60,847 bases of DNA from contig CAMLCX010000001.1 of the NCBI GenBank assembly GCA_946478635.1, forward strand, positions 1-60,847, given 5' to 3'. Positions within the stretch are counted from its first letter, which is position 1; the number at the start of each line of letters is the position of its first letter. Positions 41,170 to 50,420 of the stretch are shown here, piece after piece. Source of the stretch: an uncultured Pseudomonadota bacterium (GTDB taxonomy: Bacteria; Desulfobacterota_B; Binatia; UBA9968). The position numbers were made by a program, and so were the translations under genes. The notes beneath the pieces were generated by a model, which worked only from the letters and a program-made list of their open reading frames with translations, was not told the DNA's origin and ran no database searches.

Positions 41170-42474
41170 ATGGTTCGTGGTAGAACTCGCGTTGCCGAGC
41201 CGGAGACCGTCGTCGAAGATAACGGTCTTAATTTAAAAGCGCTCAAGGAAAAGAAGATCGGCGATCTGGCGTTGATTGGCAAAAATTTCAATATTGAGGG
41301 CGCCGCCAATATGCGCAAGCAGGAGCTTATTTTTGCCATCCTGCAAGCGCAAACCGAACAAAACGGGCACATTTACGGCGAGGGTGTTTTGGAGACGTTG
41401 CCGGACGGCTTCGGATTTCTTCGTGCGCCGGATTATAATTATCTTCCGGGCCCGGACGATATCTATGTTTCCCCGAGTCAAATTCGTCGCTTTAATTTGC
41501 GAACGGGCGACATTATCTCGGGTCATATCCGACCGCCTAAAGAAGGCGAGCGTTACTTCGCTCTACTCAAGGTTGAAACCATCAACTATGAGGATCCCGA
41601 AAAAGCCCGGGAAAAGATTCTATTCGATAATCTCACCCCCTTATATCCAAACGAGCGGTTACGTTTGGAATGCCAACCGGACGATTACACGACGCGCATT
41701 GTCGACTTGTTGACTCCGATCGGCAAAGGGCAGCGCGGCCTGATTGTGGCCGCACCTCGAACCGGTAAGACCATGATGCTGCAGCACATTGCCAAAGCGA
41801 TCGCCCATAATCAAAAGGAAGTCATCCTTATTGTTTTGTTGATCGATGAAAGGCCTGAAGAAGTGACCGATATGCAGCGGTCAGTGGACGGCGAGGTCAT
41901 CAGTTCGACTTTCGACGAACCCGCCACACGCCACGTTCAAGTGGCCGAGATGGTCATCGAGAAGGCCAAGCGCCTGGTCGAACACGGCAAGGATGTCGTT
42001 ATTCTGCTCGACAGTATCACCCGATTGGCGCGCGCCTATAATACGGTTGTGCCGCCGAGCGGCAAGATACTTTCCGGTGGCGTTGACTCCAATGCACTGC
42101 ACAAGCCGAAGAAATTTTTCGGCGCGGCCCGCAACATCGAGGATGGCGGTAGCCTGACGATTATTGCTACAGCCTTGATCGACACCGGCAGCCGAATGGA
42201 TGAAGTGATCTTCGAGGAATTCAAGGGCACTGGTAACATGGAGATCCATCTGGACCGTCGGTTGATGGATAAGCGGGTTTTTCCGGCGATCGATATCAAC
42301 AAGTCGGGCACGCGCAAAGAGGAACTGTTAATTCCCAAAGAGGACCTTAATCGTATCTGGATTTTACGCAAAGTGCTGTCGCAACTGAGCGTAGTCGATG
42401 CCATGGAATTCCTGCTCGACAAGATGCACGGGCCAAAGACCAACCGGGAATTTCTTGAGTCCATGAACCAGTAA
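41170..42474 (+). CDS. rho: Transcription termination factor Rho
   Basis: A 434-residue hexameric RNA helicase. The N-terminal RNA-binding part has the C-x-x-x-cold-shock-like [14 protein letters not shown]. Walker A is A-P-R-T-G-K-T, Walker B in [10 protein letters not shown], and the R-loop/Q-loop lie in S-G-G-V-D-S-N-A-L. Length is normal, without the insertion seen in some phyla. GGAGAT at 41156-41161 precedes ATG 41170. Confidence 0.97.
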   Translation: MVRGRTRVAEPETVVEDNGLNLKALKEKKIGDLALIGKNFNIEGAANMRKQELIFAILQAQTEQNGHIYGEGVLETLPDGFGFLRAPDYNYLPGPDDIYVSPSQIRRFNLRTGDIISGHIRPPKEGERYFALLKVETINYEDPEKAREKILFDNLTPLYPNERLRLECQPDDYTTRIVDLLTPIGKGQRGLIVAAPRTGKTMMLQHIAKAIAHNQKEVILIVLLIDERPEEVTDMQRSVDGEVISSTFDEPATRHVQVAEMVIEKAKRLVEHGKDVVILLDSITRLARAYNTVVPPSGKILSGGVDSNALHKPKKFFGAARNIEDGGSLTIIATALIDTGSRMDEVIFEEFKGTGNMEIHLDRRLMDKRVFPAIDINKSGTRKEELLIPKEDLNRIWILRKVLSQLSVVDAMEFLLDKMHGPKTNREFLESMNQ

Positions 42475-42706
42475 GGTTCCGCTTTCCATTCAATCTTGCG
42501 TCGAGTGCGGAACTTTGTTAGAAACGCAAGGTTATCAAAGCCTTTACGTGTTTTGGGTCACTGGCGGGATGCGAGCGCGGCGTTGGTTGGCGCGCGGGCA
42601 TTTCATTCAGTTTATTTCACACCCTTTCTGATCCGTAACTGAGGTGCCTCCGAGGTCCGGTACGGAGCTGATGAGAGGGGAGGACAAAAACCAAAGGAGC
42701 GCGGAA
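42475..42706 (+). promoter_or_regulatory. Leader region of rpsB
   Basis: Gene-free 232 bases. A weak promoter is possible (TTGCGT at 42496, 17 bases, TAGAAA). Near the gene two small hairpins, GAGGTGCCTC and CTCCG...CGGAG (about 42642-42668), precede the ribosome binding site AAAGGAG (42693-42699). This is where autoregulation by S2 would act; I cannot confirm the known S2 leader motif. Confidence 0.35.
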
Positions 42707-43483
42707 ATGAGCGAGATTTCAATGAAGCAACTGTTGGAGGCGGGGGTCCATTTCGGACACCAAACGAGCCGTTGGAACCCGAAAATGAAGCCCTATATTT
42801 TCGGCGCGAGAAACGGCATCCACATCATCGACCTCCAGCAGACCGTAGCGATGTTCAAAGATCTCGAAACGGTGGTGCGTGATCTGGCTGCATCCGGGGG
42901 GCATATTCTATTTATCGGCACTAAAAAGCAGGCGCAGGATGCGATTCGCGAGGAGGCCGTCCGCTGCAGCATGTTTTATGTGCATAATCGCTGGCTCGGC
43001 GGAACTTTAACAAATTTTGCGACGATTCGCCAAAGCATCGAGCGCCTGCGCCGGATTGAAGAGATGGAAAATGATCCCAAAATCGTCGCTGCCTTAACAA
43101 AGAAGGAATTGCTCGGACTTTCACGCGAAAAAGCCAAACTCGAGCAGTCGCTCGGCGGCATCAAATTGATGCGTAAGTTGCCGGATGCGATTTTCGTGAT
43201 CGATCCAAAACAAGAAGAAATCGCGGTTAAAGAGGCGCGCAAGCTCGGTATCCCGGTGATCGCCGTGATTGACAGCAATTGCGATCCGGATATGGTGGAC
43301 TACAAAGTGCCCGGCAATGATGACGCGATCCGTGCCATTCGCTTGTTTTGTTCCGTCATCGCGGATGCGATCATCGAAGGAAAAACGATTTACGAACAGG
43401 CTTTGAGCAAAGGCAAAGAAGACGATAAAGCGGCGATAGAGTCCGCCGCTCTTGTCTCCGAAATGCCCGCCGCAGGAGTTTGA
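42707..43483 (+). CDS. rpsB: 30S ribosomal protein S2
   Basis: A 258-residue ribosomal protein. The start [20 protein letters not shown] and [12 protein letters not shown] are diagnostic, as are [11 protein letters not shown] and the N-x-D-P-x-x-V-D-Y block. ATG 42707 is fixed by AAAGGAG; the frame to 42644 is leader sequence. It heads rpsB-tsf-pyrH-frr. Confidence 0.98.
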   Translation: MSEISMKQLLEAGVHFGHQTSRWNPKMKPYIFGARNGIHIIDLQQTVAMFKDLETVVRDLAASGGHILFIGTKKQAQDAIREEAVRCSMFYVHNRWLGGTLTNFATIRQSIERLRRIEEMENDPKIVAALTKKELLGLSREKAKLEQSLGGIKLMRKLPDAIFVIDPKQEEIAVKEARKLGIPVIAVIDSNCDPDMVDYKVPGNDDAIRAIRLFCSVIADAIIEGKTIYEQALSKGKEDDKAAIESAALVSEMPAAGV

Positions 43484-43488
43484 GTTCA

Positions 43489-44097
43489 ATGGAAGTTAGC
43501 GCCAGCACTGTCAAAGAGCTTCGGGAAAAAACCGGAGCGGGAATGATGGATTGTAAAAAAGCTCTCACCGAAACCGGCGGAGATTTACAAAAGGCGGTAG
43601 ATTATTTGCGGCAAAAAGGTTTGGCTGCTGCGGCGAAGAAAGCGGATCGAATGGCCGCAGACGGCGCCGTTGGCGCCTATGTGCATCCGGGCGGCAAGAT
43701 TGGCGTGTTAGTTGAAATCAACTGTGAAACGGACTTTGTTGCGCGTACTCCCGAGTTTCAGGCCCTGCTCAAGGACGTCGCCATGCAAGTCGCAGCGGCC
43801 AATCCAAGGGTGGTCCGGCGCGAAGAGATTTCGCCTGCTGAAGTGGAGAAAGAGAAACAAATTTATCGGCAGCAAGCGTTGGAAACCGGGAAGCCGGAAA
43901 AAGTCGTCGACAAGATCGTCGAGGGGAAAATCGAGCGGTTTTTTTCGGAGGTTTGTTTGCTAGAACAATCCTTTATCAAAGACCCGGATAAAAATATCAC
44001 TAACGTTATCAATGATGCGATTGCGCGCCTCGGCGAAAATATTCAGATCCGGCGTTTCGCCCGTTATCATCTGGGCGAAGGAACCGTGAACGATTGA
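43489..44097 (+). CDS. tsf: Elongation factor Ts, short form
   Basis: A 202-residue nucleotide exchange factor for EF-Tu. [20 protein letters not shown] starts the UBA domain, and the contact loop with EF-Tu is [12 protein letters not shown]. The protein is about 80 residues shorter than the E. coli form (283) and near the Thermus length, so the second core subdomain is reduced; it ends normally and is not truncated. ATG 43489 is 5 bases after the rpsB stop; CAGGAG lies within the end of rpsB. Confidence 0.97.
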   Translation: MEVSASTVKELREKTGAGMMDCKKALTETGGDLQKAVDYLRQKGLAAAAKKADRMAADGAVGAYVHPGGKIGVLVEINCETDFVARTPEFQALLKDVAMQVAAANPRVVRREEISPAEVEKEKQIYRQQALETGKPEKVVDKIVEGKIERFFSEVCLLEQSFIKDPDKNITNVINDAIARLGENIQIRRFARYHLGEGTVND

Positions 44098-44106
44098 GAT
44101 CCCCGT

Positions 44107-44847
44107 GTGAACCGCATGAGCAACGACGGGCCCAAGTACAGACGGATCATCCTCAAAGTTACCGGCGAAGTTTTCGCCGGGCCGCTGAATTTCGGCATTG
44201 ACGCAGCTACCGTCAAGGCATTTGCTCAAGAGATTAAAGAAGTCAAAGAGATCGGTTGCGAATTGGCGCTGGTTGTCGGCGGCGGAAATTTTTTGCGCGG
44301 CGCTGTGGCGAGCGAGATGGGCATGGATCGCGCCAGCGCTGACACCATGGGGATGCTGGCGACGGTCATCAATAGCCTTGCGCTACAGGATGCTTTGGAG
44401 AAACTCGGAGTGTCGACCCGGGTCTTGTCGGCCATCGAAATGCGGCAAGTCGCCGAGCCCTATATCCGACGGCGCGCCACACGACATCTGGAAAAAGACC
44501 GGGTTGTCATTTTTGCTGGTGGCACGGGGAATCCTTATTTTACCACCGATACGACCGCAAGCCTGCGCGCCATGGAAATCGGCGCTGAAGTGATCCTCAA
44601 AGCGACCAAAGTTGACGGTGTGTATGATTCGGATCCTATCCAAAACCCGGCCGCCAAAAAATTTGACGAGCTCAACTATATTGATGTTTTGAACCGCGGG
44701 TTAAAGGTGATGGATTCCGCGGCGATCTCACTCTGCATGGACAATAATCTCCCGATCATTGTTTTTAATCTGATGGAAAAAGGAAACATTAAACGAGTCG
44801 TTACCGGCGAGCCGATCGGCACTCTGGTCAGCGGGGGAAGACGATGA
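44107..44847 (+). CDS. pyrH: UMP kinase
   Basis: A 246-residue amino-acid-kinase-fold enzyme making UDP. The N-terminal K-V-T-G-E-V-F-A-G replaces the common K-L-S-G-E-A; the rest is standard: [26 protein letters not shown], and [12 protein letters not shown] 44107 or ATG 44116 may be the start. Stop overlaps frr. Confidence 0.96.
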   Translation: MNRMSNDGPKYRRIILKVTGEVFAGPLNFGIDAATVKAFAQEIKEVKEIGCELALVVGGGNFLRGAVASEMGMDRASADTMGMLATVINSLALQDALEKLGVSTRVLSAIEMRQVAEPYIRRRATRHLEKDRVVIFAGGTGNPYFTTDTTASLRAMEIGAEVILKATKVDGVYDSDPIQNPAAKKFDELNYIDVLNRGLKVMDSAAISLCMDNNLPIIVFNLMEKGNIKRVVTGEPIGTLVSGGRR

Positions 44848-45401
44848 ACGAAGCCATTTTTACCCAGTTGCAAAAAGAAATGGACGGATCGTTAGGCGCC
44901 CTACGAAAAGAGCTTACCAAGCTGCGCACTGGACGGGCTTCCACCGCGCTTTTGGATCATATCTTGGTTGATTATTACGGCGCAAGCACGCCCTTGAACC
45001 AGTTGGCGACCTTGGGCGCGCCGGAGCCCAGGCTTCTGGTCATACAACCTTTTGATCGAAATGCCATGGGCGAGATCGAAAAGGCCATTCTCAAGTCTGA
45101 CCTCGGGCTTACGCCGAACAATGACGGGAAAGTGATTCGTATACCTATTCCGCAGTTGACCGAAGAGCGGCGCAAGGAACTGGCCAAGCATGTCAAGAAA
45201 ATCGCTGAAGAGTACCGGGTGTCGGTGCGTAATCACCGCCGCGTCGCTATTGAGCATCTAAAAGATTTGGAAAAGAAAAAAGAACTGACGGCGGACGACG
45301 CCAAACATGGTCACGATCGCGTGCAAAAGATTACCGACGATTTTATCGGACGAATAGACAAAGTCGTCAAGGTTAAAGAAGAAGAGGTCATGGCGGTTTA
45401 G
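44844..45401 (+). CDS. frr: Ribosome recycling factor
   Basis: A 185-residue two-domain protein that, with EF-G, splits the post-termination ribosome. [24 protein letters not shown], and [14 protein letters not shown] are family blocks. Four-base overlap with pyrH. Full length. Confidence 0.97.
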   Translation: MNEAIFTQLQKEMDGSLGALRKELTKLRTGRASTALLDHILVDYYGASTPLNQLATLGAPEPRLLVIQPFDRNAMGEIEKAILKSDLGLTPNNDGKVIRIPIPQLTEERRKELAKHVKKIAEEYRVSVRNHRRVAIEHLKDLEKKKELTADDAKHGHDRVQKITDDFIGRIDKVVKVKEEEVMAV

Positions 45402-45503
45402 GACGCGTGGGCTCCCATTGCCTGCGTTCGAATTTCCTCGGTATTCCCCACCCGTAGCGTTCAGAATCTTACCCATGATTTTAACTAGGTCCACAGAAAA
45501 GCG

Positions 45504-46283
45504 ATGGAGCTAGACGGCTTAGATAAAGCCCGGTTGCCCCATCACGTTGCTATTATCATGGACGGCAATGGCCGATGGGCTAAATCGCGCGGCAAGAGCC
45601 GTATCGAGGGTCACCGGCGCGGTAAGACATCTGTTCGCGTTATCGTCGAGATGAGTCGTAAACTTGGTGTTCGCTATTTATCGCTATATGCATTCTCGAC
45701 CGAAAACTGGTTTCGGCCGCACGACGAGATCGATGCGCTCATGGGCCTCCTGGAGCAGTATCTGGCCGGCGAACGTGCCAAAATGATGCGCTACGGCATC
45801 CGCCTGGTTGCCGTCGGCGATCGCTCCCGGCTGCCAGCGAGCGTCAAAGCCGCGTTGGAAGAAACAATTGAGCTAACCCGCAACAACCAGCGCATGACGG
45901 TGGTTCTCGCTTTGAGTTACAGCGGCCGCGACGAGATTGTCCGAATGGCTAAAAAGCTCGCCGTAAACGCCCGCGACCATCGGCTTGATCCTGATGCGAT
46001 CGATGAGCGCATGGTAGCGGCGCATCTTGACAGCGGAGACATTCCGGACCCGGATCTTCTGATCCGCACCAGCGGTGAGATGCGCATCAGCAATTTTTAT
46101 CTTTGGCAAATTGCGTATAGCGAACTCTATGTGACGCCGACGCTGTGGCCTGACTTTCGCGAATCGGAATTTCTTCAGGCCTTGCTTGCCTATCAACGCC
46201 GCCGCCGGCGCTTCGGTCGCACCGACGAACAATTAGGCGGACCGATTGCGGAGTCGGCACGAGCCGATGGACGCCAACCTTAG
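45504..46283 (+). CDS. uppS: Undecaprenyl diphosphate synthase
   Basis: A 259-residue cis-prenyltransferase making the C55 carrier for cell-wall sugars. The catalytic site is I-M-D-G-N-G-R-W-A; S-R-I-E-G-H-R-R-G and L-L-I-R-T-S-G-E-M-R-I-S-N-F are also conserved. ATG 45504 starts a new operon 102 bases after frr; its 3' end overlaps cdsA by 17 bases. Confidence 0.97.
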   Translation: MELDGLDKARLPHHVAIIMDGNGRWAKSRGKSRIEGHRRGKTSVRVIVEMSRKLGVRYLSLYAFSTENWFRPHDEIDALMGLLEQYLAGERAKMMRYGIRLVAVGDRSRLPASVKAALEETIELTRNNQRMTVVLALSYSGRDEIVRMAKKLAVNARDHRLDPDAIDERMVAAHLDSGDIPDPDLLIRTSGEMRISNFYLWQIAYSELYVTPTLWPDFRESEFLQALLAYQRRRRRFGRTDEQLGGPIAESARADGRQP

Positions 46284-47079
46284 GCTAAGAATGGCCACCG
46301 CGGCAATCGCGGTGCCGGGATTGGTATGGGTGATCGGTTGGAGCCCGCCCTGGGTATTCCCCCTCTTGGTTTCCTTGCTTACGTTCGGGGCACTGTGGGA
46401 GTTTTTTGCCATGGCATTTCCACATGCGCCGAAGGAGCGGCAACTGGGTGTCCTTTTCGGCCTCGCCTTGTCGGCAGCCGTTTTTTTTGACGGTCACTTG
46501 TACGTCACGCATTGGCTCAGCGCAGTCTTATTGGTCGGCTTCGCTATTTTTTTGTTAACGGAGCGCGAGCTCGTGGTGGGATTGAATCGTTTATCGATTA
46601 CTCTGCTTGGTGGAGCCTATGCAGGGTTTCTGTTGCCGCAGTGGGTGTCCTTGTTCCGCCAGCCGCAGGGGCGAGCATGGACCGCTTGGGTGTTATTCGT
46701 CGTGATGTCCGGCGATACTGCGGCTTATTTCGTTGGCCGGGGTCTGGGTGTAAAGAAATTGGCACCCCAGATCAGTCCAAGTAAGACGGTGGAAGGGGCA
46801 TGGGGTTACCTGGGCGGCGCTATGATCGCGGGGCTTGTCGCGGCAAAAATTTTCTTAGAGCAGGTCAATGTCAATTGGGTCGAGATATTAATATTATCGT
46901 TGATCGTTGGCGTCTTGGGCCAGCTCGGTGATCTTTTCGAATCGTGGATCAAGAGGGTGTTTACCGTCAAAGATTCCGGTAAGCTCTTACCTGGCCATGG
47001 CGGACTGCTCGACCGGCTTGACAGCTTGATCTTTCCCGCCGTTTTCACCAGCGCTTATTTGAGGGTGTTTCATCCGTGA
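46267..47079 (+). CDS. cdsA: Phosphatidate cytidylyltransferase
   Basis: A 270-residue inner-membrane enzyme producing CDP-diacylglycerol, the precursor used by PssA in this window. About seven hydrophobic helices. The signature near the end is S-P-S-K-T-V-E-G-A-W-G and D-S-G-K-L-L-P-G-H-G-G-L-L-D-R-L-D-S. The frame extends to 46246 with a TTG, but ATG 46267 begins the usual N-terminus. Stop overlaps dxr (GTGA). Confidence 0.95.
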   Translation: MDANLRLRMATAAIAVPGLVWVIGWSPPWVFPLLVSLLTFGALWEFFAMAFPHAPKERQLGVLFGLALSAAVFFDGHLYVTHWLSAVLLVGFAIFLLTERELVVGLNRLSITLLGGAYAGFLLPQWVSLFRQPQGRAWTAWVLFVVMSGDTAAYFVGRGLGVKKLAPQISPSKTVEGAWGYLGGAMIAGLVAAKIFLEQVNVNWVEILILSLIVGVLGQLGDLFESWIKRVFTVKDSGKLLPGHGGLLDRLDSLIFPAVFTSAYLRVFHP

Positions 47080-48221
47080 AAGCGATTGCTCTACTGGGCT
47101 CGACCGGCTCGATTGGTGTTAGCACTCTCGCTCTCGTTCGCGAGTTTCCCGAGTTATTCAGAATATATGGCTTGGTCGCGGGCCAGAATCTGACTCTGCT
47201 AGCGAAGCAGATTAAAGAGTTTTCACCCAAGTGTGTCGCGATCAAGGACGAAGCGGATGTGCCCCGATTGCGCCGCCTCATTGGCAATAAGGTCGAAATT
47301 TTATTTGGCGAATCCGGTGCGGCCGCCGTGGCATCGGCACCGGAAGTCGATACTGTCTTGGCGGCTATCGTCGGCGGTGCCGGATTGATGCCGACGCTTC
47401 ACGGTCTGCTAGCCGGCAAAGAAATTGCGCTTGCCAACAAAGAAGCCCTCGTCATGGCCGGTCAGATTTTCGTCGATGCGGCCAAGAAAAAAGGGGTTCG
47501 TCTCCTGCCGGTGGATAGCGAACACAGCGCGATCTTCCAGTGTTTGCAAGGCAACCAACGCGCGGAAGTTGACAAAATAATTTTGACAGCCTCCGGTGGT
47601 CCGTTTCTCCGCACCGCGCTCAACCGCTTGGACAAGGTGAGCGTGGCACAAGCGCTCAAACATCCTAATTGGAAAATGGGTCAGAAAATAACTGTGGATT
47701 CGGCGACGATGATGAATAAGGGTCTTGAGGTGATCGAAGCCCGCTGGGAATTCGACATGGACCCAAACTCCATCCAAGTCGTTATCCATCCACAAAGTGT
47801 AGTCCACTCGATGGTGCGCTACCAGGATGGCTCGATCATCGCGCAGCTGGGCATAAACGATATGCGCATTCCGATCGCTTACGCGTTGTCATTTCCGAAC
47901 CGCCTAAGGGGCAGCTGGCGATCGCTCGATTTGACGCAGCATGGCGAGCTGAATTTTCTGCCGGTGGAAAAAAGACGCTTCCCGGCTTTGTCATTGGCTT
48001 ATGAAGCGCTGCGCGAGGGGGGCACGATGCCGGCGGTGCTTAATGCCGCGAACGAGATTGCGGTCGCAGCTTTCTTGAACGGCAGGATAGGATTTCGCGA
48101 AATTCATCGTATAATCAGTAAAACGATGCGTAAGCACGTTAACCGCGCAGCCGCGGAAATCGGGGAAGTCCTGGAAGTCGATGGCTGGGCCAGGCAGCAC
48201 GCATCGGTGCTGGTCCATTAG
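47076..48221 (+). CDS. dxr: 1-deoxy-D-xylulose 5-phosphate reductoisomerase
   Basis: A 381-residue NADPH enzyme of the non-mevalonate isoprenoid pathway, feeding UppS. N-terminal G-S-T-G-S-I-G binds NADPH. A-N-K-E-A-L-V and the P-V-D-S-E-H-S-A-I-F-Q block hold the metal and substrate residues, and W-K-M-G-Q-K-I-T-V-D-S-A-T-M-M-N-K-G is the second. GTG start overlapping the cdsA stop. Confidence 0.97.
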   Translation: MKAIALLGSTGSIGVSTLALVREFPELFRIYGLVAGQNLTLLAKQIKEFSPKCVAIKDEADVPRLRRLIGNKVEILFGESGAAAVASAPEVDTVLAAIVGGAGLMPTLHGLLAGKEIALANKEALVMAGQIFVDAAKKKGVRLLPVDSEHSAIFQCLQGNQRAEVDKIILTASGGPFLRTALNRLDKVSVAQALKHPNWKMGQKITVDSATMMNKGLEVIEARWEFDMDPNSIQVVIHPQSVVHSMVRYQDGSIIAQLGINDMRIPIAYALSFPNRLRGSWRSLDLTQHGELNFLPVEKRRFPALSLAYEALREGGTMPAVLNAANEIAVAAFLNGRIGFREIHRIISKTMRKHVNRAAAEIGEVLEVDGWARQHASVLVH

Positions 48222-48247
48222 TTGGCGATGTTGAAGGAGATAAGTGG

Positions 48248-49330
48248 ATGGAAAATGTGATTTATTCGATCGCCGCAGCGGTGATCGGACTGGGTCTGCT
48301 AATCGTATTTCATGAATTTGGGCATTTCCTGTTCGCGAAATTGTCAGGCGTTGGCGTGCTGACCTTCTCGGTCGGCTTCGGTCCAAAGATCTGGGTCAAA
48401 AAGGTGGGTGAGACCGAATATGCATTGAGCGCATTCCCGCTCGGCGGGTACGTCAAAATGGTCGGCGAGGATCCCGACGAACAAGTGTCGCCCGCCGATT
48501 TGGAAAAATCCTTCGCAGCCAAAAGCCTGACTAAACGTATCGCCATCGTTGTCGCGGGTCCGGGGTTCAATCTCCTGCTCGCGGTGCTGCTCTTGATGGT
48601 GGTTTTTACGTTCTACGGTCTCCCCGTTATGTCGACGCAAGTGAGCGGGGTTGAAAAAGGTTCGCCTGCAGAAATCGCGGGAATCCAAAAAGGCGATCGG
48701 ATCCTGGCGATCGACGGAGCGCAGGTGAAGGAATGGGAGGAACTTTCCAGTAAAATCAAGGGCAGCGGCGGTAAACCGTTGAAGATACAAATTCGCCGCG
48801 GCAGTGATACCGTCGATATTTCCGTGCGGCCGACGCAAAAAGAAGGTCGCACGATTTTAGGCGAGCGCAAGGATGACTGGATGATCGGTATCGGCAGCCA
48901 AGCGAGAATCGAGAAGGGCAACCCCGGTTTAGCTGGGGTTCGGGCCGTTTCCCAGACTTACGAATACTCCAAGCTTACGCTCTTGGCGTTCTACAAGATG
49001 ATCCTAGGCGATGTCTCACCGCGCAATATCGGCGGCCCAATCTTGATCGCGCAAATGGCTGGCCAGCAGGCGCAGGAGGGGTTAGGTAGTTTTCTCGCCT
49101 TCCTGGCGGTCTTAAGCATCAATTTAGGAGTGCTTAACTTGTTACCGGTGCCGGTGCTCGACGGTGGCCACTTGGTTTTTTTCCTGGTCGAGGCGGTGAC
49201 TCGCAAGCCTGTCTCGGTCAAATATCGCGAAATGGCGCAGCAAGTGGGGATATGTTTGCTCGCTTTGCTCATGGTTTATGCGTTCTACAATGACGTTGTG
49301 AGATTTTTCGAAAAACAGGTTGGAGGGTGA
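48248..49330 (+). CDS. rseP: RIP metalloprotease RseP
   Basis: A 360-residue intramembrane zinc protease. The first helix carries H22-E23-F-G-H26; the third ligand is in N-L-L-P-V-P-V-L-D-G-G-H. A single PDZ domain lies in the middle (G-S-P-A-E-I-A-G-I-Q-K-G-D-R-I), while E. coli RseP has two. It cleaves anti-sigma factors or leftover signal peptides. GGAG before ATG 48248. Last four bases overlap tsaB. Confidence 0.95.
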   Translation: MENVIYSIAAAVIGLGLLIVFHEFGHFLFAKLSGVGVLTFSVGFGPKIWVKKVGETEYALSAFPLGGYVKMVGEDPDEQVSPADLEKSFAAKSLTKRIAIVVAGPGFNLLLAVLLLMVVFTFYGLPVMSTQVSGVEKGSPAEIAGIQKGDRILAIDGAQVKEWEELSSKIKGSGGKPLKIQIRRGSDTVDISVRPTQKEGRTILGERKDDWMIGIGSQARIEKGNPGLAGVRAVSQTYEYSKLTLLAFYKMILGDVSPRNIGGPILIAQMAGQQAQEGLGSFLAFLAVLSINLGVLNLLPVPVLDGGHLVFFLVEAVTRKPVSVKYREMAQQVGICLLALLMVYAFYNDVVRFFEKQVGG

Positions 49331-50067
49331 GAATTCTGGGTATCGATACCTCGATACCGGGAGCGAGTGTTGCACTGGTTGAAGATGGAAAATTACTTGC
49401 TGAGGAGATTCATGCGGAAACCACTGCAAACGGGGATCCGTCTAGAGGTCCACGGCTAGGCAATCACGCCGAGACCGTTCTTCCCCTCATCCAAGCGCTG
49501 TTCGACAAACTTCACGCAACTTTTCAAGATTTATCCGGTATCGCGGTGTCCATCGGCCCGGGTTCTTTCACCGGGTTGCGCATCGGATTAGCGACGGCGA
49601 AGGGGATGGCTTATGACTCCAGCCTGCCGCTGATCGGTGTCTCCACACTCGAAGCCAATGCGGCGCGCGTGAGGGATTTCCATGGAGTTGTCGGGTCCGT
49701 CCTCGACGCCCGGAAGGGCGAGGTCTATTTAGCGTTTTTTCGCCGCGATCCGGCGGAGACGCTCGCGCGCTTGGCGCTCGATCGCGTTACATCCCTCAGA
49801 TCAGCGATTGATCTCGTGCGGGAATATTCTGAAACCGATTCGGCGATGCTACTGGTCGGCAACGGCGTCAAAGCGTACGAGCGGCAACTGCGCGAATCTC
49901 TGGGTGCGTTGGCTGTGATTTGCTCCGGTGATGCCTACGGCTCGGTCGCATCGCAAGTCGCGCGCTTGGCGGAGCAACGATTTGCTGCCGCGTCCTTCGA
50001 CGATGTCGGCGCTTTGACGCCGGTGTATCTGCGGGCGTCCGAAGCCGAGAGTAAAAGAAAAATTTGA
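49327..50067 (+). CDS. tsaB: tRNA threonylcarbamoyladenosine protein TsaB
   Basis: A 246-residue partner of TsaD in making t6A of ANN-decoding tRNAs. The ASKHA-fold start is L-G-I-D-T-S, then S-I-G-P-G-S-F-T-G-L-R-I-G and A-T-A-K-G-M-A. There is a slightly longer loop (N-G-D-P-S-R-G-P-R-L-G-N) before H-A-E-T-V-L. TsaD is not in the window. GTG start coupled to rseP. Confidence 0.94.
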   Translation: MRILGIDTSIPGASVALVEDGKLLAEEIHAETTANGDPSRGPRLGNHAETVLPLIQALFDKLHATFQDLSGIAVSIGPGSFTGLRIGLATAKGMAYDSSLPLIGVSTLEANAARVRDFHGVVGSVLDARKGEVYLAFFRRDPAETLARLALDRVTSLRSAIDLVREYSETDSAMLLVGNGVKAYERQLRESLGALAVICSGDAYGSVASQVARLAEQRFAAASFDDVGALTPVYLRASEAESKRKI

Positions 50068-50101
50068 CCTAACTTGTCGGGCACTTATGAGCCAATCTGC
50101 G

Positions 50102-50130
50102 TTGACAAAGTAATACCCGTACGTTAGATT
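50102..50130 (+). promoter_or_regulatory. Sigma70-type promoter of the DUF465-ilvBN operon
   Basis: TTGACA (50102-50107), 17 bases, TAGATT (50125-50130). Transcription would start about 37 bases before the ATG at 50174. No leader peptide rich in Ile, Val or Leu fits in so short a leader, so classical attenuation is unlikely. Confidence 0.65.
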
Positions 50131-50173
50131 TGACTCCCGCTTGAGACTTAAACACAAAAAAAGGAGGCGCCGT

Positions 50174-50410
50174 ATGGAACCTAAGGACGAACAGACGATT
50201 GTCTCCCTGCTGGACAAGGATCCAGAGTTAAGAAAATTTTATGAGGAGCACCGCGAACTTGAGAGCAAGCTCGCGGAATTTCAACACAAGCATCATCTTA
50301 CACCGGAAGAAGAGGTGGAGATGAAAAAGATTCAAAAACTGAAGCTCGCCGGTAAAGATCGAATGATGGAAATTCTCGGAAGACATCGTCAGGCTGGCGC
50401 GGCACTTTAG
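50174..50410 (+). CDS. YdcH/DUF465 family small protein
   Basis: A 78-residue, highly charged, helical protein. D-P-E-L-R-K-F-Y-E-E-H-R-E-L-E-S-K-L-A-E and E-E-E-V-E-M-K-K-I-Q-K-L-K-L are the two helices of the DUF465 hairpin. Its role is unknown in the family. AAGGAGG at 50160-50166 is a strong ribosome binding site. It shares a promoter with ilvB, 10 bases ahead. Confidence 0.88.
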   Translation: MEPKDEQTIVSLLDKDPELRKFYEEHRELESKLAEFQHKHHLTPEEEVEMKKIQKLKLAGKDRMMEILGRHRQAGAAL

Positions 50411-50420
50411 GGAGTTGTTC

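Noticed and set aside
43489..44097. tsf as a truncated pseudogene
   Set aside because: Short EF-Ts forms are normal in several phyla; the end is regular and the next gene is spaced as usual.
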